Assembly (NCBI RefSeq): GCF_052056485.1
Contig: NZ_CP183948.1
Coordinates: 4,030,001 to 4,094,000 of the forward strand
Reading direction: 5' to 3'
DNA from: Paenibacillus_AQ nitricinens
GTDB lineage: Bacteria; Bacillota; Bacilli; Paenibacillales; Paenibacillaceae
Length of the DNA: 64,000 bases
Translations under genes and position numbers: made by a program
Part shown: one piece after another, positions 21,711 through 30,906 of the stretch
Layout: each line of letters opens with the position of its first letter
Position numbering within the stretch: position 1 is the stretch's first letter
Notes under the pieces: model-generated
Told to the model about the DNA's origin: nothing
Databases searched by the model: none
Seen by the model: only the letters and a program-made list of their open reading frames with translations

Positions 21711-24371
21711 TTAAGAACTGATCTTGTTATGCTGATATTGCTCCAGTGACACAAGCACCTCACGCGGCTTGCTGCCCTCGTATGGCCCAATGACCCCACG
21801 AGCCTCCATGGAGTCAATCAAACGGGCTGCACGGGTGTAACCAACCCTCATCCGGCGCTGTAGCAGCGAGACCGAAGCCTGCTTCGCTTCAAGCACGATC
21901 GTTACGGCCTGCTCATATAACTCATCCTGAGGTTCCTGATCTTCTGCGATTGTGTCATCTACCTCTGGAACAATAGACTCATCATATTCTGCTTCCCCTT
22001 GACTGCTGACATATTGAACGATCGTCTCAACCTCCTGATCGCTCATAAAAGCACCCTGTACTCGAATCGGTTTAGAAGCCCCCATCGGTAAGAACAGCAT
22101 GTCTCCTCGACCCAAAAGCTTCTCCGCGCCTGGCATATCCAGAATGGTTCGAGAGTCTACATTGGACGATACACCAAAAGCTATACGAGAAGGAATATTA
22201 GCCTTAATCAAACCTGTAATGACATCTACGGAAGGACGCTGGGTAGCGATAATTAGATGAATACCAGCTGCACGCGCCATCTGTGCGAGTCGACAGATAG
22301 CATCCTCTACATCGTTAGCGGCAACCATCATCAAATCCGCAAGCTCGTCCACAATAACAACAATATAAGGAAGAATAGCCGCTGGATTCTCAGCCATCAG
22401 CTTATTATAGCCTTCCATGTTCCGTGTTCCCGATTTGGAGAAGAGTTCATACCTTTTCTCCATTTCCACAACGATCTTCTTTAAAGCTAAGCTCGCCCGC
22501 TTCGGATCAGTAACCACTGGAGCCAGAAGATGCGGAATCCCATTATAGACATTCAGCTCTACCATCTTCGGGTCCACCATCAGGAATTTGACTTCATCAG
22601 GTTTAGCTTTGTATAAAATACTCGTAATAATCCCGTTAATACAAACCGATTTACCAGAACCCGTTGCACCAGCCACCAATAAATGGGGCATCTTCGCTAA
22701 ATTACCGATAATTGTCTGACCCGAAATATCACGTCCAAAGGCAATCGATAATCTGGACTCTGCTTCCTGAAAGATCTGCGTTTCCATAACTTCACGCATA
22801 GTAACAACAGACACTTCGGAATTTGGCACCTCTATTCCAATTGCTGATTTACCCGGAATGGGTGCTTCCATACGTATATCTTTGGCAGCAAGAGCAAGTG
22901 CAATGTCATCCGTCAGATTAACAATACGGCTAACCTTAACACCAATATCCGGCTGAATTTCATACCGTGTAACCGCTGGACCTCTAACTACTTCAAGAAC
23001 CTTTGCCCTTACACCAAAGCTCTCAAGTGTAGCTTCTAGCTTACGGGCTGTCTGCATATAATCATTCTGATCTCCCGCTTTGCCGCTGTTGTTAGGTTTA
23101 GCAAGAAGACGGAAAGATGGCAGCTTATAAGGCTTTGGTGGAGGTGGTGCTGGTGGTGCAGGAACGATCTCGCCATCCGGAGTAGCACTTAGCAATCCAT
23201 TCAAGTCTATGTTCACATTCTCCTCAGGCTCATCTGAAATCTGTTGATGAATTGGATTAGCCCCAGTAACAGGAGCTTTGCTAGTAACACCACGAGCCGC
23301 TGGAGAGAATTCACTCCAATCCTCCCTATCTTCCTCATTCAACCCTTCTGAGCGGATATGCTCAAAGAAGTCGCGGATAATTGGCGTCACAGGTTCCATA
23401 TCCATATCTGCATCATCAAAATCCTGATGAATATCCTCAAGTGAAGTCACACGACTATCTACAGAAAGCCCGGAAATGATCGGACCGTGCGAAGCACTTG
23501 TTACAATTGGACCTTGATCATCATTCCCAGAATCGGCTTCCGCCTCTGAACGGGTGGAGCCTGAGAACCAACCGGATATTTTTTTCAAAAGAACAGGTTG
23601 CTTGCGGTTAGGTAAATATCGATCGTCTTCTTCCTCTTCGTCATCTTCTTCATAGACAGGCTGCTTCACCTGCCGAGTCTTAGCCTGGGCAGCTGATTTA
23701 GAAGGTCTAGCCGCTACCGGGACTGCCTTCGGACGGTTTGCCGCATGGAGACGAATCCCCTCCACAAACTTAACCGTACGAACTCGTAAAAGAGTAATAA
23801 TCTCTACATAAGAGAGATTTGTAATTAACATAAAGCTGATGGCAAGCATAACTATCATGAGCAGCTTAGCGCCCAGACTACCAAAGAGCCACAGCAGCGC
23901 AGCATACTCCAACCCGCCGATATATCCACCACTTATATCCTTACCCAGCATATAGACATTACTATTGTTAACACCAGGCGAAAGAGATCCCGAAAGATCA
24001 TTATGTATTTGTGTCATCACGTTGCCAGGATGGAGCAAGGACAACGGGCCAAGCTTCTGCTCCATTGCAGAAATCGTACTCATAAGGCACATGGAAAGCA
24101 GAAGCAAAAGCACGCCTGTATGCCGACTGTTCCAAGAAGAAGGCCATCTTCGATGGATCATAACCATAAGCCCATAAAAAATACCAATAAGCGGCAACAC
24201 AAAATAAAATCTCCCTAATAAATAACCCGCCATACTTGAAAGTGACCGCCCTACCGCCGCTTCACCGGACAGAGCAATAACGGATATCGTTATTAGTAAA
24301 ATTCCATAAATTTCATATTTTAAAACGCTGCCGAGCAGCGCTTTTTTCTTTTTCTTTTTTCGTTTAGCCAC
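21711..24371 (-). CDS. FtsK/SpoIIIE-family DNA translocase
   Basis: An 886-aa chromosome translocase. A Lys-rich start (MAKRKKKKKKALLG) precedes about four membrane helices (to ~residue 190), a 200-residue acidic/proline-rich linker, the alpha/beta motor with Walker A GATGSGKSV (~565) and Walker B VVIVDELADLMM (~675), and a C-terminal gamma winged helix (LLQRRMRVGYTRAARLIDSM) that reads KOPS/SRS sequences. The position after ylzJ-tepA corresponds to spoIIIE of Bacillus, which pumps DNA into the forespore; a vegetative FtsK role cannot be excluded. The GTG at 24369-24371 is chosen over another GTG three codons upstream, which overlaps the GGGGG ribosome site. Confidence 0.95.
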   Translation of the reverse strand: MAKRKKKKKKALLGSVLKYEIYGILLITISVIALSGEAAVGRSLSSMAGYLLGRFYFVLPLIGIFYGLMVMIHRRWPSSWNSRHTGVLLLLLSMCLMSTISAMEQKLGPLSLLHPGNVMTQIHNDLSGSLSPGVNNSNVYMLGKDISGGYIGGLEYAALLWLFGSLGAKLLMIVMLAISFMLITNLSYVEIITLLRVRTVKFVEGIRLHAANRPKAVPVAARPSKSAAQAKTRQVKQPVYEEDDEEEEDDRYLPNRKQPVLLKKISGWFSGSTRSEAEADSGNDDQGPIVTSASHGPIISGLSVDSRVTSLEDIHQDFDDADMDMEPVTPIIRDFFEHIRSEGLNEEDREDWSEFSPAARGVTSKAPVTGANPIHQQISDEPEENVNIDLNGLLSATPDGEIVPAPPAPPPPKPYKLPSFRLLAKPNNSGKAGDQNDYMQTARKLEATLESFGVRAKVLEVVRGPAVTRYEIQPDIGVKVSRIVNLTDDIALALAAKDIRMEAPIPGKSAIGIEVPNSEVSVVTMREVMETQIFQEAESRLSIAFGRDISGQTIIGNLAKMPHLLVAGATGSGKSVCINGIITSILYKAKPDEVKFLMVDPKMVELNVYNGIPHLLAPVVTDPKRASLALKKIVVEMEKRYELFSKSGTRNMEGYNKLMAENPAAILPYIVVIVDELADLMMVAANDVEDAICRLAQMARAAGIHLIIATQRPSVDVITGLIKANIPSRIAFGVSSNVDSRTILDMPGAEKLLGRGDMLFLPMGASKPIRVQGAFMSDQEVETIVQYVSSQGEAEYDESIVPEVDDTIAEDQEPQDELYEQAVTIVLEAKQASVSLLQRRMRVGYTRAARLIDSMEARGVIGPYEGSKPREVLVSLEQYQHNKISS

Positions 24372-24449
24372 GCCAGCCACCCCCGGAACAACATTATACC
24401 ATATAATGGCGTGGCGTACCTATGTTCTCTTTTGTCAAAAAATGAATCT

Positions 24450-24662
24450 TTATGTTAACGTAATTATCGCTCCTGGAGAGAACGACGGATCCAAATATCG
24501 CTCCAAAGGACAATCCAGCAATCTTACTATGCGCGCGCGTCCTTCCTCCATCGGCTCAACCTGCATGAGCATCCCTTGAACACTTACTTCTCGCGTTGTA
24601 GCGTAATTATTAAAGGCACCCTCCCACACCTGTTCCATCGACATTATCGTGTAGAGTGTCAT
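24450..24662 (-). CDS. ylzJ: YlzJ-like protein
   Basis: A 70-aa protein of the YlzJ family: MTLYTIMSMEQVWEGAFNNY, then EVSVQGMLMQVEPMEEGRAR and DCPLERYLDPSFSPG. Function is unknown. It overlaps the tepA stop by 4 bp (ATGA), so translation is coupled. The tepA-ylzJ-spoIIIE order is that of Bacillus. Confidence 0.9.
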   Translation of the reverse strand: MTLYTIMSMEQVWEGAFNNYATTREVSVQGMLMQVEPMEEGRARIVRLLDCPLERYLDPSFSPGAIITLT

Positions 24663-25438
24663 TGCGTAAGCCCTCCCGAAATCGCTGCTGTAGGCGCTGC
24701 AGAGAAATCTCCACCAATCATCCGGTTAAGATGCGCTAAGGCAGCTCCGATCCCGCCCACCTCATCCATGAGACCATATTTAACGGCGTCCAACCCCCCA
24801 ACGGCTGTTCCAATATCACGATTGAGCTCACCTGTCTTAAACATGAGATCACGGAACTGTTCTTCAGAAATCCGAGAATGAGAAGTAACGAATTTCACTA
24901 CACGCTCCTGCATTTTTTCCATGTATTCGAACGTCTGTGGCACTCCAATTACTAAACCATTCATACGAATCGGATGTATCGTCATCGTTGCACTTTCCGC
25001 AATAATTGAATACGTAGAGGATACAGCGATCGGAACGCCAATACTATGGCCCCCTCCAATGACTACTGTTACCGTTGGTTTAGAGAGCGAAGAAATCATT
25101 TCGGCAATCGCTAGACCAGCTTCTACATCTCCACCAACCGTATTTAAAATAATAAGCAGACCTTTAATATTCTTATTCTGTTCAGCTGCCACCAGCTGGG
25201 GAATGATATGTTCGTATTTTGTCGTTTTGTTCTGAGGAGGCATTACAATATGGCCTTCAATCTGACCGATGATCGTTATGCAAAAGATATCCGGTTCACC
25301 AGTAGGTACCGCTGTTTGTCCAAGCTCTTTCAGTGCACCCATTGTAGTGGGCGGCATATTTTCATTTGTACTTGGATTTCCCTCTTGTGGTATAACTTCC
25401 TCATTCTTTGCTCCATTTGATCCATTCATGTAGTTCAT
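24659..25438 (-). CDS. tepA: ClpP-like protease TepA
   Basis: A 259-aa member of the ClpP/crotonase superfamily. After a ~50-residue variable N-terminus come DIFCITIIGQIEGH, LLIILNTVGGDVEAGLAIAE, the nucleophile region VIGGGHSIGVPIAVSS, and TMTIHPIRMNG with the His. TepA in Bacillus has been linked to signal-peptide degradation and protein export; the substrate here is not known. The ATG at 25436-25438 follows AAGGGAG by ten bases; the GTG two codons before it (25442-25444) is an alternative start. Confidence 0.88.
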   Translation of the reverse strand: MNYMNGSNGAKNEEVIPQEGNPSTNENMPPTTMGALKELGQTAVPTGEPDIFCITIIGQIEGHIVMPPQNKTTKYEHIIPQLVAAEQNKNIKGLLIILNTVGGDVEAGLAIAEMISSLSKPTVTVVIGGGHSIGVPIAVSSTYSIIAESATMTIHPIRMNGLVIGVPQTFEYMEKMQERVVKFVTSHSRISEEQFRDLMFKTGELNRDIGTAVGGLDAVKYGLMDEVGGIGAALAHLNRMIGGDFSAAPTAAISGGLTQ

Positions 25439-25565
25439 CTTCACAGCTCTCCCTTTTCTTATGCAGCTCTGGTCTGCAATAGCCTTACTAACTTTCATTA
25501 GTATGACATTTCAGGGCCCCGCATTATGCAAAGCTCTCCTCATGATGTGAATATAAACAATACAA

Positions 25566-25613
25566 AAACCCCTTTTCCCGTAGAAACCGTCCAATATTTC
25601 CGGGGAAAAGGGG
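25566..25613 (-). terminator. Intrinsic terminator of the RNase J gene
   Basis: On the minus strand CCCCTTTTCCCCG and CGGGAAAAGGGG form a 12-bp stem with a 20-nt loop, followed by TTTTTG. It separates rnjB from tepA. Confidence 0.92.
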
Positions 25614-25653
25614 CCAATGCCCAAGCTATATATTTATTTAAGGAGAATTCTCC

Positions 25654-27333
25654 TCACACTTCCATGATAATTGGCAAAATCATCGGTCTACGACGCGTTT
25701 GCTCATATAAGAAACGACCGAGTGAATCTTTTACGCTTGTTTTAAGCGATGCCCACTCATTTACTTTCTCACTCATCAGGCGCTGCAGTGTACTGGAAAC
25801 AATTCGGTTCGCTTCGTCAAGCAGTCCTTCGGACTCACGGACATAAACGAAACCACGAGAAATGATGTCAGGTCCGGAGACAATTGCACCATTCTGTTTG
25901 CTTAGTGTAACTACGACAACCAAAATACCATCTTGAGACAGCAACTTACGGTCACGCAATACAATATTACCTACATCACCTACACCCAGACCGTCAATCA
26001 ATACGTTACCAGCCGTTACTTTACCAGCTTTACGAGCGGCACCGCCTTGAATTTCCACAATCTCACCGATTTCAGTGATGAAAATGTTCTGAGACTCTAC
26101 GCCTACGGATTCTGCCAAAAGCGCATGTTTGCGTTGCATACGGTATTCACCGTGAATTGGAATGAAATATTTAGGTTTCATCAGATTGAGCATAAGCTTA
26201 AGCTCTTCCTGGCTACCGTGACCGGATACGTGAACGCCAGAATTGGAACCGCTATAGATTACGTTAGCGCCAAGACGGAACAATTCATCAATGGTACGAC
26301 CTACATATTTCTCGTTACCTGGTACCGGTGTTGCTGCAATAATAACAGTATCACCTGGCAAGATATCTACTTTACGATGACTGGAACGTGCCATACGGGT
26401 CAATGCAGACATTGGCTCGCCTTGGGATCCTGTGCAAAGAACAACGACACGGTTCGCTGCCATTCTGTTCATTTCTTCAGGCTCGATCAGCATACCGTCA
26501 GGTACGTTCAGATATCCAAGCTCAGAAGCAATAGATACAACGTTTACCATACTACGGCCAATTACTGTAATTTTACGACCTGTGGATTCTGCCGCATTAA
26601 CCACTTGCTGAATACGGTGCACATTGGAAGCAAAAGTTGCTACAACGACACGTTGTTCAGCTTTGCGGAAAATATCTTCCAGAACAATACCGACATTCTT
26701 TTCAGATGGGGTAAAGCCTGGTTTCTCAGCATTTGTACTATCCGACAAAAGAGCAAGCACGCCCTTCTGACCAATTTCAGCCATCCGATGCAGATTTGCA
26801 AATTGACCGTTGACTGGAGTGTGGTCAAATTTGAAATCTCCCGTATGAACTACGTTACCCTCCGGTGTTTCGATGCACACACCGACGGAATCAGGAATAC
26901 TGTGATTGGTTCTGAAGAAAGTAACTTTGAGTGAACTTCCCAGTTGAATTTCTGAATCTTCATTGATCAGAATCCGTTTGGTGTCACCCAGTAAGTTTGC
27001 TTCCTTCAATTTGTTTTCTACAAGGCCTAATGTAAGTCTTGTTCCGTAAACCGGAACATTCAAATTCTTCAGGACATATGGGAGACCACCGATGTGATCC
27101 TCGTGTCCGTGGGTAAGTACAATTCCTCTTACCTTGTCACGGTTCTCTGTCAAATAAGAGATATCAGGAATTACAATATCAATACCGAGCATATCTTCTT
27201 CCGGGAACTTAAGTCCCGAATCCACGACTACAATGTCAGCTCCATATTGAATGACATACATGTTTTTCCCGATTTCTCCGACTCCGCCCAATGCGAAAAT
27301 CATCAATTTATCGTTGTTGTTTTTTTTGGACAA
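25654..27333 (-). CDS. rnjB: Ribonuclease J
   Basis: A 559-aa metallo-beta-lactamase/beta-CASP RNase J with endonuclease and 5' exonuclease activity. The zinc motif THGHEDHIGGLPY (H75, H77, D79, H80) is intact, followed by HTGDFKFDHTPV, the beta-CASP segment (STNAEKPGFT, ATFASNVHRIQQ), SGSNSGVHVSGHGSQEEL and IPIHGEYRM. Its position between dapA and tepA is that of rnjB (RNase J2) in Bacillus, where the active site is often degenerate; here it is not. TTG start (27331-27333) behind GGAGGG. Confidence 0.93.
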   Translation of the reverse strand: MSKKNNNDKLMIFALGGVGEIGKNMYVIQYGADIVVVDSGLKFPEEDMLGIDIVIPDISYLTENRDKVRGIVLTHGHEDHIGGLPYVLKNLNVPVYGTRLTLGLVENKLKEANLLGDTKRILINEDSEIQLGSSLKVTFFRTNHSIPDSVGVCIETPEGNVVHTGDFKFDHTPVNGQFANLHRMAEIGQKGVLALLSDSTNAEKPGFTPSEKNVGIVLEDIFRKAEQRVVVATFASNVHRIQQVVNAAESTGRKITVIGRSMVNVVSIASELGYLNVPDGMLIEPEEMNRMAANRVVVLCTGSQGEPMSALTRMARSSHRKVDILPGDTVIIAATPVPGNEKYVGRTIDELFRLGANVIYSGSNSGVHVSGHGSQEELKLMLNLMKPKYFIPIHGEYRMQRKHALLAESVGVESQNIFITEIGEIVEIQGGAARKAGKVTAGNVLIDGLGVGDVGNIVLRDRKLLSQDGILVVVVTLSKQNGAIVSGPDIISRGFVYVRESEGLLDEANRIVSSTLQRLMSEKVNEWASLKTSVKDSLGRFLYEQTRRRPMILPIIMEV

Positions 27334-27512
27334 ATGAATCTAACCCTCCTATGATGTTGGACGTCATACTTTTATTGGTAAATATTGAACTTCGATTATT
27401 TCAGCGGCGCTGAACACATTCTTCAAACAGCTGATAGCTTCCTAATTAACAAGGATATTCCTGATATCTGTAAAATGCGCAATGCGAAAGCTCCCGATTC
27501 CGGGCAGTAAAG

Positions 27513-27541
27513 TTCATATTGAAACGGACAAATGCCGTCAA
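27513..27541 (-). promoter_or_regulatory. Probable sigma-A promoter of rnjB, within a 509-bp spacer
   Basis: Minus strand: -35 TTGACG (27536-27541), 17-bp spacer, -10 TATGAA (27513-27518). This gives a leader of ~175 nt. The 27334-27842 spacer otherwise holds a small CCCGGAATCGGG hairpin (27490-27503) just downstream of the -10 and the dapA terminator; I see no gene in it. Confidence 0.55.
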
Positions 27542-27782
27542 AATTCACCGTCGCGCCCCTCGCGCGAAGACATTTCAATCATTTACACAGACTCATCTTG
27601 GGACCTATCCTGTCTCACAATGTAAACCATTGACGGAAGATTACCGCATATTTAATTTTAACCGCACCCAGTCACTTAAGATCATTATACATGATTTTTT
27701 TGGCAAAAGACAAGTCACCCTATCTCGTATCCAAATTCTTTCCTTAAATGTGACCCATTATTTTAGCAAAATATAATAAATA

Positions 27783-27815
27783 TAAAAACCGGCTCTCCAC
27801 AGGAGAAGCCGGTTT
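27783..27815 (-). terminator. Intrinsic terminator of dapA
   Basis: On the minus strand AAACCGGCTTCTCC and GGAGAGCCGGTTT pair with one mismatch around a tight loop, followed by TTATATTTATT. Confidence 0.88.
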
Positions 27816-27842
27816 AAACACAAGAATATCATTGTTCAGCAC

Positions 27843-28718
27843 TTAGTGAAATAGCGCTTCAATAAAGGCCGCTTCCGCTTCCGTAGGTGAAATAAGCGGC
27901 AATCTGACGCCTCCAACAGGCAGACCCTTCAGAGTTAAAGCATATTTGACCGCGGAAGGATTCGGTAGCGGTTGCGGGCATTCGAATAATCCCTTAAAAA
28001 TTGGGAACAGTTTCCGATGAATCTCTCCCGCTCGCTGCACATTTCCGGAGCTGTATGCATAGATCATTTCTGACATCTGTGCACCAACCACATGACTAGC
28101 TACGCTGATAATTCCGTATCCACCTACGGCTAGACTAGCTAAGCCCGCTGAATCATCACCAGTATATACACGGAAGTCATCGGCACACGCAGAAGCGATA
28201 AGTGTCACTTGATCGACAGATGCACATTCTTTTGTCGCAACAATATTCGAAATTTCTGCAAGTCGAAGGGTTGTGTCTACGCTCATACTCACACCCGTGC
28301 GACCGGGAACATTATACAGCATAACTGGCAATGAAGTCTCCGAAGCAATCGTAGAAAAATGCTGATAGAGCCCTTCCTGATTAGGCTTATTGTAATAAGG
28401 AACGACCAAAAGTACGCCATCCACACCTATTTTCTCCGCTTCCTTCGTGAGGTGAATAGAGTGCTTCGTGTTATTACTGCCTGTTCCAGCAATAATTTTA
28501 CAGCGACCATTCGCCTTCTCTAGTACGAAAGAAAACAGCTGCAGTTTCTCCTCATCACTTAACGTAGGGGATTCCCCAGTTGTGCCACAGACAACCAAAG
28601 CCTCTGATTTCTGTTCCTCAATTAAATAATCGACAAGCTGTGAAGTTACATCCCAGTTGATTTCTCCATCCCCGTCAAAGGGAGTTACCATGGCTGTTAT
28701 TAATCTTCCGAAATCCAC
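27843..28718 (-). CDS. dapA: 4-Hydroxy-tetrahydrodipicolinate synthase
   Basis: A 291-aa DapA condensing pyruvate with aspartate semialdehyde in the lysine/diaminopimelate/dipicolinate pathway. It has MDFGRLITAMVTPFDGDGEI, CGTTGESPTLSDEEK, VPYYNKPNQEG, LYNVPGRTGVSMS with the catalytic Tyr, and VATKECASVDQ with the Schiff-base Lys. The GTG at 28716-28718 behind AAGGAGGAATTCAAA gives the family N-terminus. It starts 13 bp after the dapG stop, in one transcription unit with dapG. Confidence 0.96.
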   Translation of the reverse strand: MDFGRLITAMVTPFDGDGEINWDVTSQLVDYLIEEQKSEALVVCGTTGESPTLSDEEKLQLFSFVLEKANGRCKIIAGTGSNNTKHSIHLTKEAEKIGVDGVLLVVPYYNKPNQEGLYQHFSTIASETSLPVMLYNVPGRTGVSMSVDTTLRLAEISNIVATKECASVDQVTLIASACADDFRVYTGDDSAGLASLAVGGYGIISVASHVVGAQMSEMIYAYSSGNVQRAGEIHRKLFPIFKGLFECPQPLPNPSAVKYALTLKGLPVGGVRLPLISPTEAEAAFIEALFH

Positions 28719-28731
28719 TTTGAATTCCTCC

Positions 28732-29955
28732 TTAGCGGTGCAATTCAAACATAGCGTGCAGCGAACGCAGGGACTGCACCATATCCTCTTTCTTCACCAG
28801 CACCCAAATCGTTGTATTCGAATCTGCGGATTGGAGAATCTGAATATTTTGTGAGCTAAGTGCCTCAACGATACGAGCCATAATACCAGGCACACCATTA
28901 ATTCCGCCTCCGATAACGGAAACTTTTGCACAACCTGATAAACTCTTAGGACGCAGGCCCAATTGCTGAAGAACTGAGATGGCCTTTTCTGATTTGTCAT
29001 CGAACACAGTATAAAGAGCTTCCGTAGGTGTTACATTAATAAAATCAACGCTTATTCCGTTGTCAGCCATACTTTTAAAAATTTGCAGTTGAACGCCCGT
29101 ACCATTTCCATCTGGACACTCCACAGAAATCTGTGTGACGTTGCTGACATATGCAATCCCTGTTACGAAGCGATCTACAATGCCGCCAGACTGAATGTCG
29201 TTGAATCCTTCTGGATTCGTAACCAGCGTTCCTTCATTCTCAGAAAATGTTGAACGAACACGTACTGGAATTTGTGCCTGCATAGCAATCTCAACCGCAC
29301 GCGGATGGATGACCTTTGCTCCTTGATGAGCCATATTACAAATTTCTGTATAACTAACATAAGTTAACGGTTTAGCATCTTCAACGATCCGCGGATCTGC
29401 TGTAAGAATCCCATTAACGTCTGTATAGATATCAACCATATCTGCATGAAGAGCAGCACCCAGTGCAGTCGCAGAGGTATCACTTCCTCCACGTCCTAAA
29501 GTCGTCAAATCACCCGCTTCAGTCTGTCCTTGGAACCCTGTCACTATAACCACTTTACCTTCACGCAATTCGCGGAGAACTCGTTCAGGACGTACATCTA
29601 GAATTCTTGCATTGCCATAGTTGCTATCGGTCAAGAAACCAGCCTGAGCTCCCGTTAATACCGTAGAAGCAATCCCTTCATTCTCCAGCAATCCACAAAG
29701 TGTAGTCGCAGAGATAATCTCACCACAGCACATCAAGAGATCCTTCTCACGCTCTGGAAGTGAATCTCCATTCTGTACGGCCCAATCCAGCAGCGTATCC
29801 GTTGCATAAGGTTCTCCGCGTCTGCCCATAGCCGAAACAACGATGACCAGACTATAGCCACTAGCGAGCTCCCGTTTGACATTACGAATGACGTGCTCTC
29901 TAGCTTGCGGTGTTGAAAGTGATGTTCCTCCGAATTTTTGTACCAGAATACCCAT
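28732..29955 (-). CDS. dapG: Aspartate kinase, DapG type
   Basis: A 407-aa aspartokinase I making aspartyl phosphate: MGILVQKFGGTSLSTPQARE, VVVSAMGRRGEPYATDTLLD, TTLGRGGSDTSATALGAALH, then two ACT domains (VTQISVECPDGNGT and SVIGGGINGVPGIMARIVEA). The dapG isoform of Bacillus is feedback-inhibited by diaminopimelate and lies in the dipicolinate operon. ATGGAGGAATTATAC precedes ATG 29953-29955. The gene before it should be asd but is only a relic here. Confidence 0.95.
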   Translation of the reverse strand: MGILVQKFGGTSLSTPQAREHVIRNVKRELASGYSLVIVVSAMGRRGEPYATDTLLDWAVQNGDSLPEREKDLLMCCGEIISATTLCGLLENEGIASTVLTGAQAGFLTDSNYGNARILDVRPERVLRELREGKVVIVTGFQGQTEAGDLTTLGRGGSDTSATALGAALHADMVDIYTDVNGILTADPRIVEDAKPLTYVSYTEICNMAHQGAKVIHPRAVEIAMQAQIPVRVRSTFSENEGTLVTNPEGFNDIQSGGIVDRFVTGIAYVSNVTQISVECPDGNGTGVQLQIFKSMADNGISVDFINVTPTEALYTVFDDKSEKAISVLQQLGLRPKSLSGCAKVSVIGGGINGVPGIMARIVEALSSQNIQILQSADSNTTIWVLVKKEDMVQSLRSLHAMFELHR

Positions 29956-30082
29956 GTATAATTCCTCCATTATTGTCAAAGCAAACACACTAATCGTTCG
30001 TAAATAGAATTCATTTCGTTTCTAATGAGAAATTCCTTTACAGTACGTAAGCTTATTTCTTAAGTAATTTTCTTTTAATTTG

Positions 30083-30118
30083 AAAAATGGTTGTACCGCC
30101 CTCGAAATGAGGACGGTA
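30083..30118 (-). terminator. Hairpin between the dpaAB unit and dapG
   Basis: On the minus strand TACCGTCCTC and GAGGGCGGTA pair over 10 bp (one G-U) around ATTTC, with TTTTT starting 6 nt later. It may end the dpaAB transcript or act as an attenuator for dapG. The AGGGCGGTAC stretch looks superficially T-box-like but lacks the rest of that element. Confidence 0.45.
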
Positions 30119-30206
30119 GCAGTAAGCTTATATTTTTTGGTAGCAATGATCTCAGCAATGGGTTTAGCAGATCTTGGCTTTGAGCGTTAACGACCGCGTC
30201 TATTGA

Positions 30207-30254
30207 TTAAGAAGCAACTCCGACCAAGGCGGCATTTAACTTCTCATTGCTCAT
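30207..30254 (-). pseudogene. asd: 15-codon relic of the 5' end of asd (aspartate-semialdehyde dehydrogenase)
   Basis: After dpaB a well-placed GGGGAG is followed by ATG (30252-30254) and the frame MSNEKLNAALVGVAS, then TAA. The first 12 residues look like the start of Asd, where AVVGATGAVG normally follows. In Bacillus and relatives asd sits exactly here, between spoVFB and dapG. What remains to dapG (about 250 bp) does not resemble the rest of asd. Interpretation: asd deleted from the operon, leaving its start. The 29956-30308 spacer holds nothing else coding. Confidence 0.6.
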
Positions 30255-30308
30255 TTAGTGCATCTCCCCTTTTATTATCCGCAACTAGCCCACCGATTCC
30301 GCCTTATT

Positions 30309-30905
30309 CTAGACGGAATGAAACTTTTCAATAATCATCGGCTGTAGTTGTTTACCTTGCAAAGCGGCATAGCAAGCTTCTGGGATAAGATCCATACGCG
30401 CTACTAACGAATTAGGTTTGCCCTCAGGGTTATCCTGTCCGAATGGCACAAAATAAATATGTTTAGCCACGAGAAGCTTTGCAATATTTGCGGCATTAAG
30501 ACCTAAGCCATCATTGGTAGATATCGCGAGAACTAGTGGACGTCCATTGCGCATCTGCGATTTCGCAGCCATGAGCACTGGACTATCGGTCATAGCATTT
30601 GCCAATTTACTCGTTGTATTTCCAGTGCAAGGTGCTATGGTAAGCACATCCAGCAGCTTGGAAGGACCCAGCGGTTCCGCTTCAACAATTGTAGAAATGA
30701 TATCATTACCTGTTATATCTTTCAACTGTTTTAGCCAATTTTGCGATGTTCCAAAGCGGGTGTCGGTGCCTAGTACGGATGCTGAAACTATGGGCACTAC
30801 GTTTGCTCCTCCATCTACGAAGCGTTGAATTTGCGGCATTACCTCCGCAAATGTGCAGTGAGATCCGGTAATCGCATACCCTACTGTTTTTCCGTGCCAA
30901 TCCAT
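30309..30905 (-). CDS. dpaB: Dipicolinate synthase subunit B
   Basis: A 198-aa flavoprotein-like subunit (SpoVFB) of dipicolinate synthase, which oxidises dihydrodipicolinate to dipicolinic acid for the spore core. It has GKTVGYAITGSHCTFAEVMP at the N-terminus, the phosphopantothenoylcysteine-decarboxylase-type TIAPCTGNTTSKLANAMTDS, and LAISTNDGLG. It starts one base after the dpaA stop with AAGGGGG upstream, so it is co-transcribed and coupled with dpaA in the mother cell. Confidence 0.95.
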   Translation of the reverse strand: MDWHGKTVGYAITGSHCTFAEVMPQIQRFVDGGANVVPIVSASVLGTDTRFGTSQNWLKQLKDITGNDIISTIVEAEPLGPSKLLDVLTIAPCTGNTTSKLANAMTDSPVLMAAKSQMRNGRPLVLAISTNDGLGLNAANIAKLLVAKHIYFVPFGQDNPEGKPNSLVARMDLIPEACYAALQGKQLQPMIIEKFHSV

Positions 30906-30906
30906 T

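Noticed and set aside
25933..26934. 333-codon plus-strand frame opposite the RNase J gene
   Set aside because: Shadow frame of a well-supported gene; the composition is unlike a bacterial protein (many Tyr, Asn, Thr, His) and no family features are seen.
30083..30118. T-box riboswitch upstream of dapG
   Set aside because: AGGGCGGTAC resembles part of the T-box, but it matches poorly after the first ten bases, lies on the wrong side of its hairpin, and no specifier stem is visible.
29956..30308. Lysine riboswitch in the dapG leader
   Set aside because: I could not find the conserved L-box core segments in the spacer.
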